A stretch of DNA of 64,000 nt from Nonomuraea helvata. GTDB taxonomy: Bacteria > Actinomycetota > Actinomycetes > Streptosporangiales > Streptosporangiaceae. The stretch is taken from contig NZ_BAAAXV010000008.1 of the NCBI RefSeq assembly GCF_039535785.1, forward strand, positions 434,001 to 498,000, read 5' to 3'. The notes under the pieces are model-generated. The model was not told where the DNA came from, searched no databases, and worked only from the letters and a program-made list of their open reading frames with translations. How positions within the stretch are numbered: the stretch's first letter is position 1; each line of letters starts with the position of its first letter. The translations under genes were made by a program, and so were the position numbers. Shown piece by piece: positions 42,357 to 51,703 of this stretch.

Positions 42357-44294
42357 ATGCGCATCCTCACGGCCGCCACCGCGGCGGCCCTCCTCGCCAT
42401 GCCGTTCGTGCCCTTATCGAGCACCGCGGAAGCCGCCTCCGGTCCGCCGATGGGCTGGAGCAGCCGCTCGCTCGGCTGCTCGGTCTCCGAGGCGTCGGTA
42501 CGCAAGGCCGCCGACGCTCTCGTGCCCCTCGTCCCGCTCGGCTACCGGTACGTCATCATCGACGACTGCTGGCTGGCCACCCAGCGCACCGGCGGCGCCC
42601 TAGCCCCCGACGCCACCCGCTTCCCCGGCGGCGTGCAGGCCCTCGCCGACTACGTGCACGGCAAGGGCATGAAGCTGGGCCTCAGCCTGTCGGCGGGCAC
42701 CAAGGCGTGCTCCGGCGGCGGTCCTGGCTCGTACAGGAGCGAGGCCGCCGACGCCGAGCAGGTCAAGGGCTGGGGCGTCGACTACGTCAAGTACGACTGG
42801 TGCGCCATCCCCACGGCCGACTTCCCCGGCCAGAACGTGCAGCAGATCGCCCAGACCCTCTACCCGCGCATGCGCCAGGCCCTCGGCGACGGTGTCGTGT
42901 TCGCCATGAACAACGAGGACGGCAGCACCGTGCCGTGGCTCTGGGGCAAGGGCGCGGGCGCCACCACCTGGCGCACGAACGTCTACAACCGCCCCATCCC
43001 CGACGCCTACCCCACCATGGTGGACATCTGGGAGACCAACCAGCTCAGGGCCGAGTACGCGGGCGCGGGCAGCTGGGCCGACCCCGACCTGATCCAGGCC
43101 GGGCGCGGCGGGATGACCGAGACCGAGTACCGCACCCAGGTCACGCTCTGGGCGATGGGCGCGTCACCGCTGATCCTCCAGGCCGACCCGGCCGCCGCGC
43201 CGCCCGCGATCGTGGCCAACCCCAAGGTCGTCGCGGTCGACCAGGACCCGCTGGGCGCGCACGGCACGTTCGTGAGGACCGACGGCTGGTACCACGTGCT
43301 GGCCAAGCCGCTGGCGGGCGGCGACGGGGCCGTCGCGCTGTTCAACGAGAGCGACCGGGCGGCCACCGTCTCCACCAAGCTCGGCGGCTCGCGTTACCGG
43401 GTCGAGGAGCTGTGGAGCGGCGCGGTCGCCTCGTCCAAGGGCGAGCTGGCGGCCCAGGTTCCCGCGCACGCGGCCCTGCTCTACCGGGTCGCCGAGAGCC
43501 GCGAGCAGGCGCCGCCGCTGGTGACGTTCGAGGCCGACCCGCCGAAGTTCCTCGGCGACGACCGGCCCTCGGTGCTCGAACCGGGCAGGAGCGGCGAGAT
43601 CCTGACCAGGGTCACCAACACCGGGGCCACCGCGCGCCTGCGCGACGTCGAGGTCGCGGCGCGCGTACCGGACGGGTGGCAGGTCGCCGCGCGTACGCCC
43701 ACCAGGGCCGGCAAGCTGGACGGCGGCGAGACGCTCACCGTGAAGTGGGCCGTCACCCCGCCCGCCGGCGCCGCGCCCGGCACCTACGAGCTCACCTTCA
43801 CGCAGGGCACGCAGAGCGCCGTGGCCGTCGTCACCGTCGCGACGGCGCCGGGCCCGGGGCGGACCTCCCTCAGTGACGTGGCCTGGACCAGCGCCAAGAA
43901 CTACTTCGGCCCGGTCGAGAAGGACACCAGCAACGGTGACAAGGCGGCCGGCGACGGCAGGCCGATCACCATCGAGGGCGTCACGTACGCCAAGGGCCTC
44001 GGCACCCACGCGCCCGCCGAGATCGAGTTCTACACCGCCGGGCGCTGCTCGACCGTGGAGTTCCAGGCCGGGATCGACGACGAGGTCGGCCCGGCGGGCT
44101 CGGCCGACTTCGAGGTCTGGGCCGACGGCGGCCGGGTCGCCCACTCGGGCGTGCTCACCGGCGCCATGCCCGCCCGCAAGGTCACCGCGTCCGTCGAGGG
44201 CGCCAGATACGTCCGGCTGGTCGCGACCAACGGAGGCGACAACGCGACCTCCGACCACGCCGACTTCGCCGACGCCGCCATCAACTGTAAGTAA
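42357..44294 (+). CDS. Secreted GH27 alpha-galactosidase with NEW3 and NPCBM domains
   Basis: A 645-aa exported enzyme. A signal peptide ends near AEA-ASG (residue 27). The GH27 barrel begins PPMGWSSRSLGCSVSEA and has YVIIDDCWL, the nucleophile in VDYVKYDWC (Asp147) and SWADPDLIQAG. The usual acid/base strand (WRTxGD) reads WRTNVYNRPIPD, so the acid/base residue is not obvious. A C-terminal beta-sandwich leads to a NEW3-like domain (about 390-490) and an NPCBM carbohydrate-binding module (TSLSDVAWTSAKNYFGPVEK to the end). It acts outside the cell on alpha-galactose-bearing polymers, feeding importer 3. Confidence 0.9.
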   Translation: MRILTAATAAALLAMPFVPLSSTAEAASGPPMGWSSRSLGCSVSEASVRKAADALVPLVPLGYRYVIIDDCWLATQRTGGALAPDATRFPGGVQALADYVHGKGMKLGLSLSAGTKACSGGGPGSYRSEAADAEQVKGWGVDYVKYDWCAIPTADFPGQNVQQIAQTLYPRMRQALGDGVVFAMNNEDGSTVPWLWGKGAGATTWRTNVYNRPIPDAYPTMVDIWETNQLRAEYAGAGSWADPDLIQAGRGGMTETEYRTQVTLWAMGASPLILQADPAAAPPAIVANPKVVAVDQDPLGAHGTFVRTDGWYHVLAKPLAGGDGAVALFNESDRAATVSTKLGGSRYRVEELWSGAVASSKGELAAQVPAHAALLYRVAESREQAPPLVTFEADPPKFLGDDRPSVLEPGRSGEILTRVTNTGATARLRDVEVAARVPDGWQVAARTPTRAGKLDGGETLTVKWAVTPPAGAAPGTYELTFTQGTQSAVAVVTVATAPGPGRTSLSDVAWTSAKNYFGPVEKDTSNGDKAAGDGRPITIEGVTYAKGLGTHAPAEIEFYTAGRCSTVEFQAGIDDEVGPAGSADFEVWADGGRVAHSGVLTGAMPARKVTASVEGARYVRLVATNGGDNATSDHADFADAAINCK

Positions 44295-44305
44295 GGAGTC
44301 TGCCG

Positions 44306-45904
44306 TTGTTGATCGTTCCCAAGCCCGTCAAGCACGAGCCCAGGCCGGGTGCGTTCGTCCTCGACCGCGAGACCTCGCTCGCCGCCGACCCGGCGCTCGG
44401 CGAGGTGGCCGCCTGGCTGCGCGGCGAGCTCGCCCCCGTCACCGGAGGCCAGCTGCTGCCAGGGGGCTCGGGAACGATCACCCTGGCGCTCGGCGACCTG
44501 CCGCCGGAGGCGTACCGGCTGGCCGTCGGCGCCACGGTGGAGATCGTCGCGGGCGGCCCCGCCGGCGCGTTCTACGGGGCGCAGACGTTCCGGCAGCTCC
44601 TGCCGCCCGCCGCGCTCAGGAAGGCCGCGCGCGGACCCTTCGAGGTGCCCGGCGCGTACGTCGAGGACGCGCCGAGGTTCGGCTGGCGCGGCGCCCTCCT
44701 CGACGTCGCCCGGCACTTCATGCCCAAGCGGGACGTGCTCCGCTTCATCGACCTGCTCGCCCTGCACAAGCTGAACGTCCTGCACCTGCACCTCACCGAC
44801 GACCAGGGCTGGCGGATCGAGATCCGCCGCCACCCGAGGCTGACCGAGGCCGGCGCGTGGCGCAAGGAGAGCCAGACCGGCTGGAACGGCGCCATGGACG
44901 GCCGCCCGCACGGCGGCTACTACACCCAGGACGACATCAGGGAGATCGTCGCGTACGCCGCGGCCCGGCACGTCACGGTCGTCCCCGAGATCGACCTGCC
45001 GGGGCACACGCAGGCCGCCATCGCGGCCTACCCGGAGCTCGGCAACCTGGACACGCCACTGGAGGTGCGCACGACCTGGGGCGTCGGCCACAACGTGCTC
45101 AACGTCGAGGACAGCACGATCAAGTTCTTCCAGGACGTGCTGGACGAGGTGCTCGAGCTGTTCCCCAGCCCGTACATCGTGCTCGGCGGGGACGAGTGCC
45201 GCAAGGACCAGTGGAAGGCCAGCCCGGCGGCGCAGCGGCGCATCGCCGAGCTGGGGCTGCGGGACGAGGAGGAGCTGCAGAGCTGGTTCATCCACCAGTT
45301 CGACGCCTACCTGACGGCACGCGGGCGCCGGCTGGTCGGCTGGGACGAGATCCTGGAGGGCGGCCTGGCGCCAGGCGCGGTGGTCGCGTCATGGCGCGGC
45401 GAACTCGGCGCGGTGGCCGCCGCCAGGAGCGGCCACGACGTGATCAACTGCTCCAACACGAGCCTCTACCTGGACTACCGGCAGGGACCGGGGGAGGAGG
45501 AGCCGGTGCCGTTCGGGCCGGTGCTCACGCTGGAGGACGTCTACGCCTTCGAGCCGGTGCCGGCCGAGCTGCGCGGCGAACCCGCCGCCGCCCACGTGCT
45601 GGGCGCGCAGTGCGGCCTCTGGACGGAGCTGATCGACTCCAGCCGGCACGCGGACTACATGGCCTTCCCCCGGCTGGCGGCCTTCGCCGAGACGGTGTGG
45701 AGCTCTCCCGAACGGGACCTGGACGACTTCCTGGCCCGGCTGGCGGCGCACCTGCCCCGGCTGGACGCGCTCGGCGTGGAGTACCGGCGCGCGGACGGAC
45801 CGCTGCCCTGGCAGACCCGGCCGGGCGTGCCGGGACGCCCCGAGGACCCGGAGGGCTGGCAGGCGAAACTCGACGCCTGGACCAGCAACCTGAGGTCCCG
45901 CTAG
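44306..45904 (+). CDS. Beta-N-acetylhexosaminidase, GH20
   Basis: A 532-aa enzyme removing terminal beta-GlcNAc/GalNAc by substrate-assisted catalysis. The N-terminal GH20b domain runs to about residue 120. The barrel has FGWRGALLDVARHFMP, LHLHLTDDQGWRIEI, PEIDLPGHTQAA and the catalytic Asp-Glu pair in LGGDECRK (Asp296, Glu297). There is no signal peptide, so it should act on imported sugars. The TTG start at 44306 is supported by AAGGAG at 44293-44298. Its TAG shares CTAG with the convergent DUF2087 gene. It is the last gene of the galactoside operon. Confidence 0.9.
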   Translation: MLIVPKPVKHEPRPGAFVLDRETSLAADPALGEVAAWLRGELAPVTGGQLLPGGSGTITLALGDLPPEAYRLAVGATVEIVAGGPAGAFYGAQTFRQLLPPAALRKAARGPFEVPGAYVEDAPRFGWRGALLDVARHFMPKRDVLRFIDLLALHKLNVLHLHLTDDQGWRIEIRRHPRLTEAGAWRKESQTGWNGAMDGRPHGGYYTQDDIREIVAYAAARHVTVVPEIDLPGHTQAAIAAYPELGNLDTPLEVRTTWGVGHNVLNVEDSTIKFFQDVLDEVLELFPSPYIVLGGDECRKDQWKASPAAQRRIAELGLRDEEELQSWFIHQFDAYLTARGRRLVGWDEILEGGLAPGAVVASWRGELGAVAAARSGHDVINCSNTSLYLDYRQGPGEEEPVPFGPVLTLEDVYAFEPVPAELRGEPAAAHVLGAQCGLWTELIDSSRHADYMAFPRLAAFAETVWSSPERDLDDFLARLAAHLPRLDALGVEYRRADGPLPWQTRPGVPGRPEDPEGWQAKLDAWTSNLRSR

Positions 45905-46404
45905 ACCTCCACGTGACCGCCGCTGCGCCAGTAGACGTTGCCCTCCCTGGACAGCAGCCCCTCGTCCACGAGGTAGCGGCGCAGCGCCGCGTAGTCGTCG
46001 TGGAAGGCCCGCAGGGCCACGTTCACGTCCTTCTCCGGGTAGCGCACGCCGGGCTCGAAGACCGTGGCGATGTAGCGCAGCACCACCAGCCGCTTGTCGC
46101 GCCGCATCCCCATGGTCGTCAGCCGCCCGTCCACCAGGAACGTGCGCAGCACCCGCTCCTCGGCGCTCAGCTCCTCGGCCGGCTCGGCCCGCGCCCGGAG
46201 CAGGTCGCGGAAGCGCTCGGGCGTGGCCTGCCACTTGCCGCTCTCGTCGCACGCCGCCAGACCGCCTGCGGCCAGCTTGCGCAGCGCCTTGGGCGGCAGG
46301 CCGTCGGTGTCACCGAGCACCAGGGAGGCGAAGGCCCGTAACGTCTCTTCCTGATAGAGGAGCCCGAGGACGCGCCTGATCTCTTCGTCGTTCACCCCTA
46401 CCAT
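45901..46404 (-). CDS. DUF2087 domain protein (possible small regulator)
   Basis: A 167-aa protein. The first half is helical (VNDEEIRRVLGLLYQEETLRAF, LPPKALRKLAAGGLAA), resembling a winged-helix region. The second half is the DUF2087 domain: VLRTFLVDGRLTTMGMRRDK, RYPEKDVNVALRAFHDD and LRRYLVDEGLLSREGNVYWR. Such proteins often behave like ArsR-type regulators, but no target is known. The start is ATG at 46404; a GTG three codons later is possible. It is divergent from the secreted protein gene at 46413, only eight bases away. Confidence 0.82.
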   Translation of the reverse strand: MVGVNDEEIRRVLGLLYQEETLRAFASLVLGDTDGLPPKALRKLAAGGLAACDESGKWQATPERFRDLLRARAEPAEELSAEERVLRTFLVDGRLTTMGMRRDKRLVVLRYIATVFEPGVRYPEKDVNVALRAFHDDYAALRRYLVDEGLLSREGNVYWRSGGHVEV

Positions 46405-46412
46405 TTTGTCCC

Positions 46413-46976
46413 ATGATGCCAGCGCTGTTACTCGCCGTCGCCGTCGCCATCCCCGGCAACTTCCTGCTGTACGAGCAGGCCGCCGCCACCAAGGACAAGA
46501 ACCCTGAGACGAGCTGGACGGCCGGCAGCAAGCGGACGGCCGCCCTCGTCGTCAACCCGTGCGAGAAGGCCGGGCTCGGCCAGAGCGGCCGCACGCAGGC
46601 CAGGACGCTCATCTACACCGCGGTCCCCGACTACTCCAAGTCGGAGCAGGTGATCCTCTACGCGTCGGCGGCAGCGGCCGGCAAGGCCCTGCGCGACCTC
46701 GGAGCCGCCGCGCGCTCCTGCTCCAGATCCGGCTACCGCTACTCCGCCGTCACCGTGGACCTCGGCGACCAGGCGCTGAAGGTCACCGGCCAGGCGTACC
46801 AGGGCAAGAAGGTCGGCGTCGGAGGCGAGCGGGCGATCGTGACCCGCCGCGCGAACGCCCTGATTCTCTACACCGTGGCCGGCGAGTGGGGTAAGCCTCG
46901 CAAGGACGACTTCGGGCAGCAGACGCGGGACACCAAGCGCATGCTCGCTAAGATCTGCACCATTGCCGATTGCTGA
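46413..46976 (+). CDS. Exported protein resembling PknH-type extracellular sensor domains
   Basis: A 187-aa protein with a hydrophobic N-terminus (PALLLAVAVAIPGNFLL) acting as a signal peptide or anchor. The rest has an alpha/beta pattern and cysteines (NPCEKAGL, ARSCSRSG, KICTIADC) that could form two disulfides, as in the PknH/LpqH-like sensor fold. Resemblance is moderate, so function is only suggested. The start codons of this gene and the divergent DUF2087 gene lie eight bases apart, so both promoters overlap the other gene's 5' end or the messages are leaderless. Confidence 0.65.
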   Translation: MMPALLLAVAVAIPGNFLLYEQAAATKDKNPETSWTAGSKRTAALVVNPCEKAGLGQSGRTQARTLIYTAVPDYSKSEQVILYASAAAAGKALRDLGAAARSCSRSGYRYSAVTVDLGDQALKVTGQAYQGKKVGVGGERAIVTRRANALILYTVAGEWGKPRKDDFGQQTRDTKRMLAKICTIADC

Positions 46977-47125
46977 TGGCGAGAAATGTCTCGATCTCGG
47001 GACACGATCATGACACGACCTCGACCAAATCCGGACGACACTGGATCGACAGGCCTGTGCCGGGGCGCCCTTGCCAGTCCGTTCCGGCACACGGCTTGTC
47101 GCTTTTCTGGGGTTGCATTGGGCTT

Positions 47126-47148
47126 CGGGGGCAGCCCCAGCGCCCCCG
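47126..47148. terminator. Hairpin between convergent genes
   Basis: CGGGGGC (47126-47132) and GCCCCCG (47142-47148) form a 7-base stem with a 9-base loop in the gap between the secreted protein gene and the helicase gene. It has no T-tract, so its role as a terminator is tentative. Confidence 0.4.
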
Positions 47149-47158
47149 GCGCGGCGTC

Positions 47159-49657
47159 TCAGAGCCGGTTGAGCCCGATCACGTGCAGCACCGCGCGGCC
47201 CTCCTCGTCGGACCCGGCCAGATCGACCTGGGCGTCGATGCCCCAGTCGCCGTCGCCGGCCGGATCCTTGATCGTCTGCCGGACCTTCCAGAGCCCGCTC
47301 TCCTCCTCGATCCGCAGCAGCGCGGGCCCGCGGGCGTCGGCGTCGGTGAAGATCTCCTCGTGGTCGGCGTAGTACGCGTCCAGCGCCGCGCCCCAGTCGA
47401 CGTCGGGGGCGAGCTCCTCCAGCTCGTCCTCCTTCTCGATGGCGCAGAGCTCGACCAGCCGGAACATCGCGTTGCGCACCAGCACACGGAAGGCCCGCGG
47501 GTTGGCCGTGACCGGGCGCACCTTGGTCTCCAGCTGGTCCTTCTGCTCCAGCGCCTCGGCCGGGTTGGTGAGCTTCTCCCACTCGTCGATGAGTGAGGAG
47601 TCGACCTGGCGCACCAGCTCGCCGAGCCACTCGATCAGATCGACGAGGTCCTCGGTCTTGAGGTGCTCGGGCACCGTGCGCGACAGCGTGCGGTAGGCGT
47701 CGGCCAGGTAACGCAGCACCGTGCCCTCGGACCTGGCCAGCTCGTAGAACTGGATGTACTCGCTGAAGGTCATGGCCCGCTCGTACATGTCGCGGATCAC
47801 GGACTTGGGGCTGACGGTGTAGTCGCCCACCCACGGGTGGCCGCGCCGGTAGGTCTCGTACGCCCCGAGCAGCAGGTCCTCCAGCGGCATCGGATACATG
47901 ACCTCGGCGAGCTGCTCAATGCGCTCTTCGTACTCGATGCCGTCGGCCTTCATCTGCGCGACCGCCTCGCCGCGCGCCTTCTTCAGCTGCGCCGACAGGA
48001 TCTGGCGCGGGTCGTCGAGGATCGACTCCACGATCGAGACGATGTCCAGCGCGTACGACGGCGACTCGCGGTCGAGCAGGTCGAACGCGGCCAGCGCGAA
48101 CGTGGACAGCGCCTGGTTGAGCGCGAAGTCCTCCTGCAGCTCGATCGTCAGCCTGGCCCGCCTGCCCTGCTCGTCGGGCTCGGCGAACTGCTCGACGATG
48201 CCGCCCGCCAGCAGTGACCGGTAGATCGCGATGGCCTGGCTGATGTGCCGCCGCTGCCACTTGCGGTCCTCGTGGTTGTCGGTCAGCAGGTGCTTCATCG
48301 CCTGGAAGCAGTCGCCCGGCCGGTTGATCACCGCGAGCAGCATGGCGTTGCTGACCTTGAAGCGCGAGTTGAGCGGCTCCGGCTCGGCCTCCTGGAGCTT
48401 CTGGAAGGTGTCCTCGCTCCAGCCCACGAACCCCTCCGGCGGCTTCTTGCGCGCGTAGCCGCGCCGCCGCTTGGGGTCGTCGCCGATCTTGGCGAGGGCC
48501 TTGGCGTTCTCGATGTCGTGCTCGGGGGCCTGGCAGGCGACGTAGCCGATGGTGTCGAACCCGGCCCGCCCCGCCCGGCCGGCGATCTGGTGGAACTCGC
48601 GGGCGCGCAGGCGGCGCACCTTGTTGCCGTCGTACTTGGACAGCGCCGTGAACAGCACCGTCCTGATCGGCACGTTGACGCCGACGCCGAGGGTGTCGGT
48701 GCCGCAGATGACCTTCAGCAGGCCCGCCTGGGCCAGCCGCTCCACCAGGCGCCGGTACTTCGGCAGCATCCCGGCGTGGTGGACGCCGATGCCGTGGCGC
48801 ACGAGCCGCGACAGCGCCCGCCCGAACCGGGTGGTGAAGCGGAACCCGCCGATCATCGCGGCGATGGCCTCCTTCTCGGCCTTCGTCGCCATGTTGATGG
48901 ACATCAGGGCCTGGGCCCGCTCCATCGCCGCCGCCTGCGTGAAGTGCACGACGTAGACGGGCGCCTGCCCGGTCTTGAGCATCTCCTCGAGCGTCTCGTG
49001 CAGTGGCGTCATCCGGTACGAGTAGACCAGCGGCACCGGCCGCTCAGCGTGCTTGACCACGGCGGTCGGCCGCCCTGTGCGCCTGGTCAGGTCGCGTTCG
49101 AACATCGACACGTCGCCGAGCGTGGCCGACATCAGGATGAACTGCACGTTGGGCAGCTCCAGGATCGGCACCTGCCAGGCCCACCCGCGGTCGGGCTCGG
49201 CGTAGAAGTGGAACTCGTCCATGACGACCTGGCCGATGTCGGCCGCGGCGCCGTCGCGCAGGGCCACGTTGGCCAGGATCTCGGCCGTGCAGCAGATGAT
49301 CGGCGCGCCCGGGTTGACGCTGGCGTCGCCGGTCATCATGCCGACGTTCTCGGTGCCGAAGACGGCGCACAGGTCGAAGAACTTCTCCGACACCAGGGCC
49401 TTGATCGGCGCGGTGTAGAAGGTGCGCTGGTCGCGCGTCAGCGCGGCGAAGTGGGCGCCCGCGGCCACCAGCGACTTGCCCGAACCTGTCGGCGTGGCCA
49501 GGATCAGGTTGCTGCCGGAGACGACCTCGATGAGCGCCTCCTCCTGGGCGGGATAGAGAGTGAGCCCCCGCTCGGAGTTCCACTGCACGAACGCGTCGAA
49601 GATGGCGTCCGGCTCGGCGTCGATGTCTTCGGGCAGGCGGTCAACGAGAAGGCTCAC
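47159..49657 (-). CDS. Ski2-like DEAD/DEAH-box RNA helicase with DUF3516 C-terminal domain
   Basis: An 832-aa ATP-dependent helicase. Walker A is ATPTGSGKS (54-62), Walker B/motif II is VVMDEFHFY (DEFH at 147-150), motif III is LMSATLGD, and motif VI is HQIAGRAGRAG. From about residue 500 a long helical C-terminal domain of DUF3516 type follows (MPLEDLLLGAYETYRRGHPW, AFRVLVRNAMFRLVELC). This protein is conserved in actinobacteria and is probably involved in RNA processing or decay. It is a single gene flanked by convergent and co-directional neighbours. Confidence 0.92.
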   Translation of the reverse strand: MSLLVDRLPEDIDAEPDAIFDAFVQWNSERGLTLYPAQEEALIEVVSGSNLILATPTGSGKSLVAAGAHFAALTRDQRTFYTAPIKALVSEKFFDLCAVFGTENVGMMTGDASVNPGAPIICCTAEILANVALRDGAAADIGQVVMDEFHFYAEPDRGWAWQVPILELPNVQFILMSATLGDVSMFERDLTRRTGRPTAVVKHAERPVPLVYSYRMTPLHETLEEMLKTGQAPVYVVHFTQAAAMERAQALMSINMATKAEKEAIAAMIGGFRFTTRFGRALSRLVRHGIGVHHAGMLPKYRRLVERLAQAGLLKVICGTDTLGVGVNVPIRTVLFTALSKYDGNKVRRLRAREFHQIAGRAGRAGFDTIGYVACQAPEHDIENAKALAKIGDDPKRRRGYARKKPPEGFVGWSEDTFQKLQEAEPEPLNSRFKVSNAMLLAVINRPGDCFQAMKHLLTDNHEDRKWQRRHISQAIAIYRSLLAGGIVEQFAEPDEQGRRARLTIELQEDFALNQALSTFALAAFDLLDRESPSYALDIVSIVESILDDPRQILSAQLKKARGEAVAQMKADGIEYEERIEQLAEVMYPMPLEDLLLGAYETYRRGHPWVGDYTVSPKSVIRDMYERAMTFSEYIQFYELARSEGTVLRYLADAYRTLSRTVPEHLKTEDLVDLIEWLGELVRQVDSSLIDEWEKLTNPAEALEQKDQLETKVRPVTANPRAFRVLVRNAMFRLVELCAIEKEDELEELAPDVDWGAALDAYYADHEEIFTDADARGPALLRIEEESGLWKVRQTIKDPAGDGDWGIDAQVDLAGSDEEGRAVLHVIGLNRL

Positions 49658-49662
49658 GCCCT

Positions 49663-50196
49663 CTATCCTGCCGAAGTTTGCCGGGTGGTCGAACCGTTCT
49701 GGTCAAGAGCGAGCTGGAGCAGCACCGTGTCGATCCAGCGGCCGTGCTTGAATCCCACCGCCCGCAGCCGTCCGGCCTCCTCGAACCCGAACCTCTTGTG
49801 CAGCCGCGCCGAGGCCGGGTCGCCGGAGTCGGCGATCACCGCGACCATCTGGCGGGCGGGTGTCTCACCGGTCCTCCTGATCAGCTCGCCGAGCAGCAGC
49901 CTGCCGAGCCCCCGTCCCGTGAGGCCGGGCGCCAGGTAGATCGTGTCCTCGACCGTGTGCCGGTAGGCGGGCTTGGGGCGGTACTGGGAGACGTAGGCGT
50001 ACCCGGCGACCGCGCCGTCCACCTCGGCCACCAGGAACGGCAGCCCCGCGCCCACGATGCCGTCCGCCTTCGCCCGCCACGCGTCCAGCCCGAGCGGCGT
50101 CTCGTCGAACGTGGCCACGCTGCCGGTCACGTAGTGGGCGTAGATGTCGGCGACGGCCGGCAGATCGGCCTCGGCAAGGTTCCGGACGTTCGTCAT
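49663..50196 (-). CDS. GNAT acetyltransferase, phosphinothricin N-acetyltransferase-like
   Basis: A 177-aa GNAT. It starts VRNLAEADLPAVADIYAHYV, with TFDETPLGLDAWRAK and YAYVSQYRPKPAYRHTVEDT as in PAT/Bar-type enzymes. The acetyl-CoA loop is LTGRGLGRLLLGEL and the tail is RFGFEEAGRLRAVGFKHGRW. The family acetylates phosphinothricin, methionine sulfone or related amines. The natural substrate is not known. The gene ends six bases before the helicase start on the same strand. Confidence 0.87.
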   Translation of the reverse strand: MTNVRNLAEADLPAVADIYAHYVTGSVATFDETPLGLDAWRAKADGIVGAGLPFLVAEVDGAVAGYAYVSQYRPKPAYRHTVEDTIYLAPGLTGRGLGRLLLGELIRRTGETPARQMVAVIADSGDPASARLHKRFGFEEAGRLRAVGFKHGRWIDTVLLQLALDQNGSTTRQTSAG

Positions 50197-50243
50197 GGCC
50201 CACATTCTCCCCAACGGCCTGTGACAGGGGTGTTTCCGGACTC

Positions 50244-51521
50244 TCACGCCCGTGACCGGGGCGCCGTCATCAGCAGCCCGCCCAGCAGCGCGAGCACCGC
50301 GAGGAACGGCACGCCGCCGGGCGCGAACCCGCCGACCGTGAGCGCCAGCACCCCGCCGCCGACCAGGCCGACCGCCGTGAGCGTGCCGCCCCACCCGGCC
50401 TGCCCGTACGGCAGCGCGGGCGGCGCCTCGAACCTGGCGAAGCCCTTCAGCAGCGGCCACATGACCAGGCAGAGCAGCCCGAACCAGACCGGCCATCCCG
50501 CCAGCCAGAACGCGCTGCCCGGCCGCGGCGTGTCGATGCCCAGCAGGACCACCACCACGCCGGTGACCGCGAACAGGGCCGGCATGTGCCACAGGTACGC
50601 GGTCATGATGCGCGGGCCCGCCCAGTCCAGCAGGCGCCGCGTGGGCAGCCGCACCAGCCACGGCCGCAGCAGCGCGGCCAGCCCGACCTGCCCGATGCCG
50701 ACGGCCAGCATGGCGAGGGTGGGCGGGGCCATGTTCGACACCTCGGCGCCCGGCAGGCCGATCATGCTGCCCGGGTAGGGGCCGTACGCCACCAGCAGGG
50801 CCGCCACGCCGAACCCGCCCAGCGCCAGTGCCCACGGGCGAGGCAGCCGTCCCTCGGCGTAGAAGAAGCCGAGCTGGTGGACCGCCATCCAGACGAACAC
50901 GATGTTCAGGTAGCCCACGGCGTCCCAGCCGGTCGAGAAGCGCACCACGTCCGTCAGCACCGCCCCGGCCGCCAGCGACGCGGGGACCAGCAGGCCGTAC
51001 CTCTCGTGCAGGCGCAGCGCGAGCGGGGTGGCCGTGACGGCGATCAGGTAGACGGCGAGGAACCACAGGAGCTGGCCGGTCAGCCGCGCGCCCACCTCCA
51101 GCGGCTGCTCGGGCACGCCCAGCGTGAGCAGCACGTGGGGGAGCGGGATCCACACCGCGGCCAGCGGCAGCAGCGGCCAGGCCAGCCGGCGCAGCCGGGC
51201 CGCCAGCCACCGCTGCGGGCTGCCGGCCGAGCGGCCGAAGCTGATCGCGTTCGCCGCGCCGCCCGCGAAGAACACCAGCGGCATGACCTGGCTGATCCAC
51301 GTCACCACCCACACGCCCGGCGTCGACAGCGCGTTGCCCGTGCTCAGCCGGCCGTCGTCGTAGGTCAGCACGGGGATCGTCCAGTGCTGGAACACGATCA
51401 GCGCCATGCCGAAGACCCGCAGCAGGTCGATGAAGGGGTCCCGCACGGCTGTGCGCGTGCCCGCCGAGCGGCGCGGCCGCTGTTCGACCGGGGCGATGGG
51501 GCGGTCCAGCAGGACGGTCAT
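50244..51521 (-). CDS. Acyltransferase 3-family membrane protein
   Basis: A 425-aa integral membrane protein with about ten helices. The N-terminal signature RDPFIDLLRVFGMALIVFQHW contains the conserved R...H of acyltransferase-3 proteins (OafA-like), which transfer acyl groups across the membrane to exported glycans or lipids. PLVFFAGGAANAISF and TAYLWHMPALFAVTG are typical later motifs. ATG at 51521 gives the standard start; the frame extends upstream without homology. It is divergent from the two-component system at 51704. Confidence 0.82.
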   Translation of the reverse strand: MTVLLDRPIAPVEQRPRRSAGTRTAVRDPFIDLLRVFGMALIVFQHWTIPVLTYDDGRLSTGNALSTPGVWVVTWISQVMPLVFFAGGAANAISFGRSAGSPQRWLAARLRRLAWPLLPLAAVWIPLPHVLLTLGVPEQPLEVGARLTGQLLWFLAVYLIAVTATPLALRLHERYGLLVPASLAAGAVLTDVVRFSTGWDAVGYLNIVFVWMAVHQLGFFYAEGRLPRPWALALGGFGVAALLVAYGPYPGSMIGLPGAEVSNMAPPTLAMLAVGIGQVGLAALLRPWLVRLPTRRLLDWAGPRIMTAYLWHMPALFAVTGVVVVLLGIDTPRPGSAFWLAGWPVWFGLLCLVMWPLLKGFARFEAPPALPYGQAGWGGTLTAVGLVGGGVLALTVGGFAPGGVPFLAVLALLGGLLMTAPRSRA

Positions 51522-51703
51522 GGGGGGCCTCGAATTCGGAGGGGTTGATGGCTCAAGACTCCCGTCGCGGGCGTCCGCGCACATTGCCGCTCGCCGCCGT
51601 CTTCGGGTCGTGATCACGTCACCCCGGCCGGTAGGGCTGGCCCTACCCCCACACACCTGTGCACCGGCTCGTCCCTGACGGTCGCAGGCCATACCGTGAT
51701 GCC

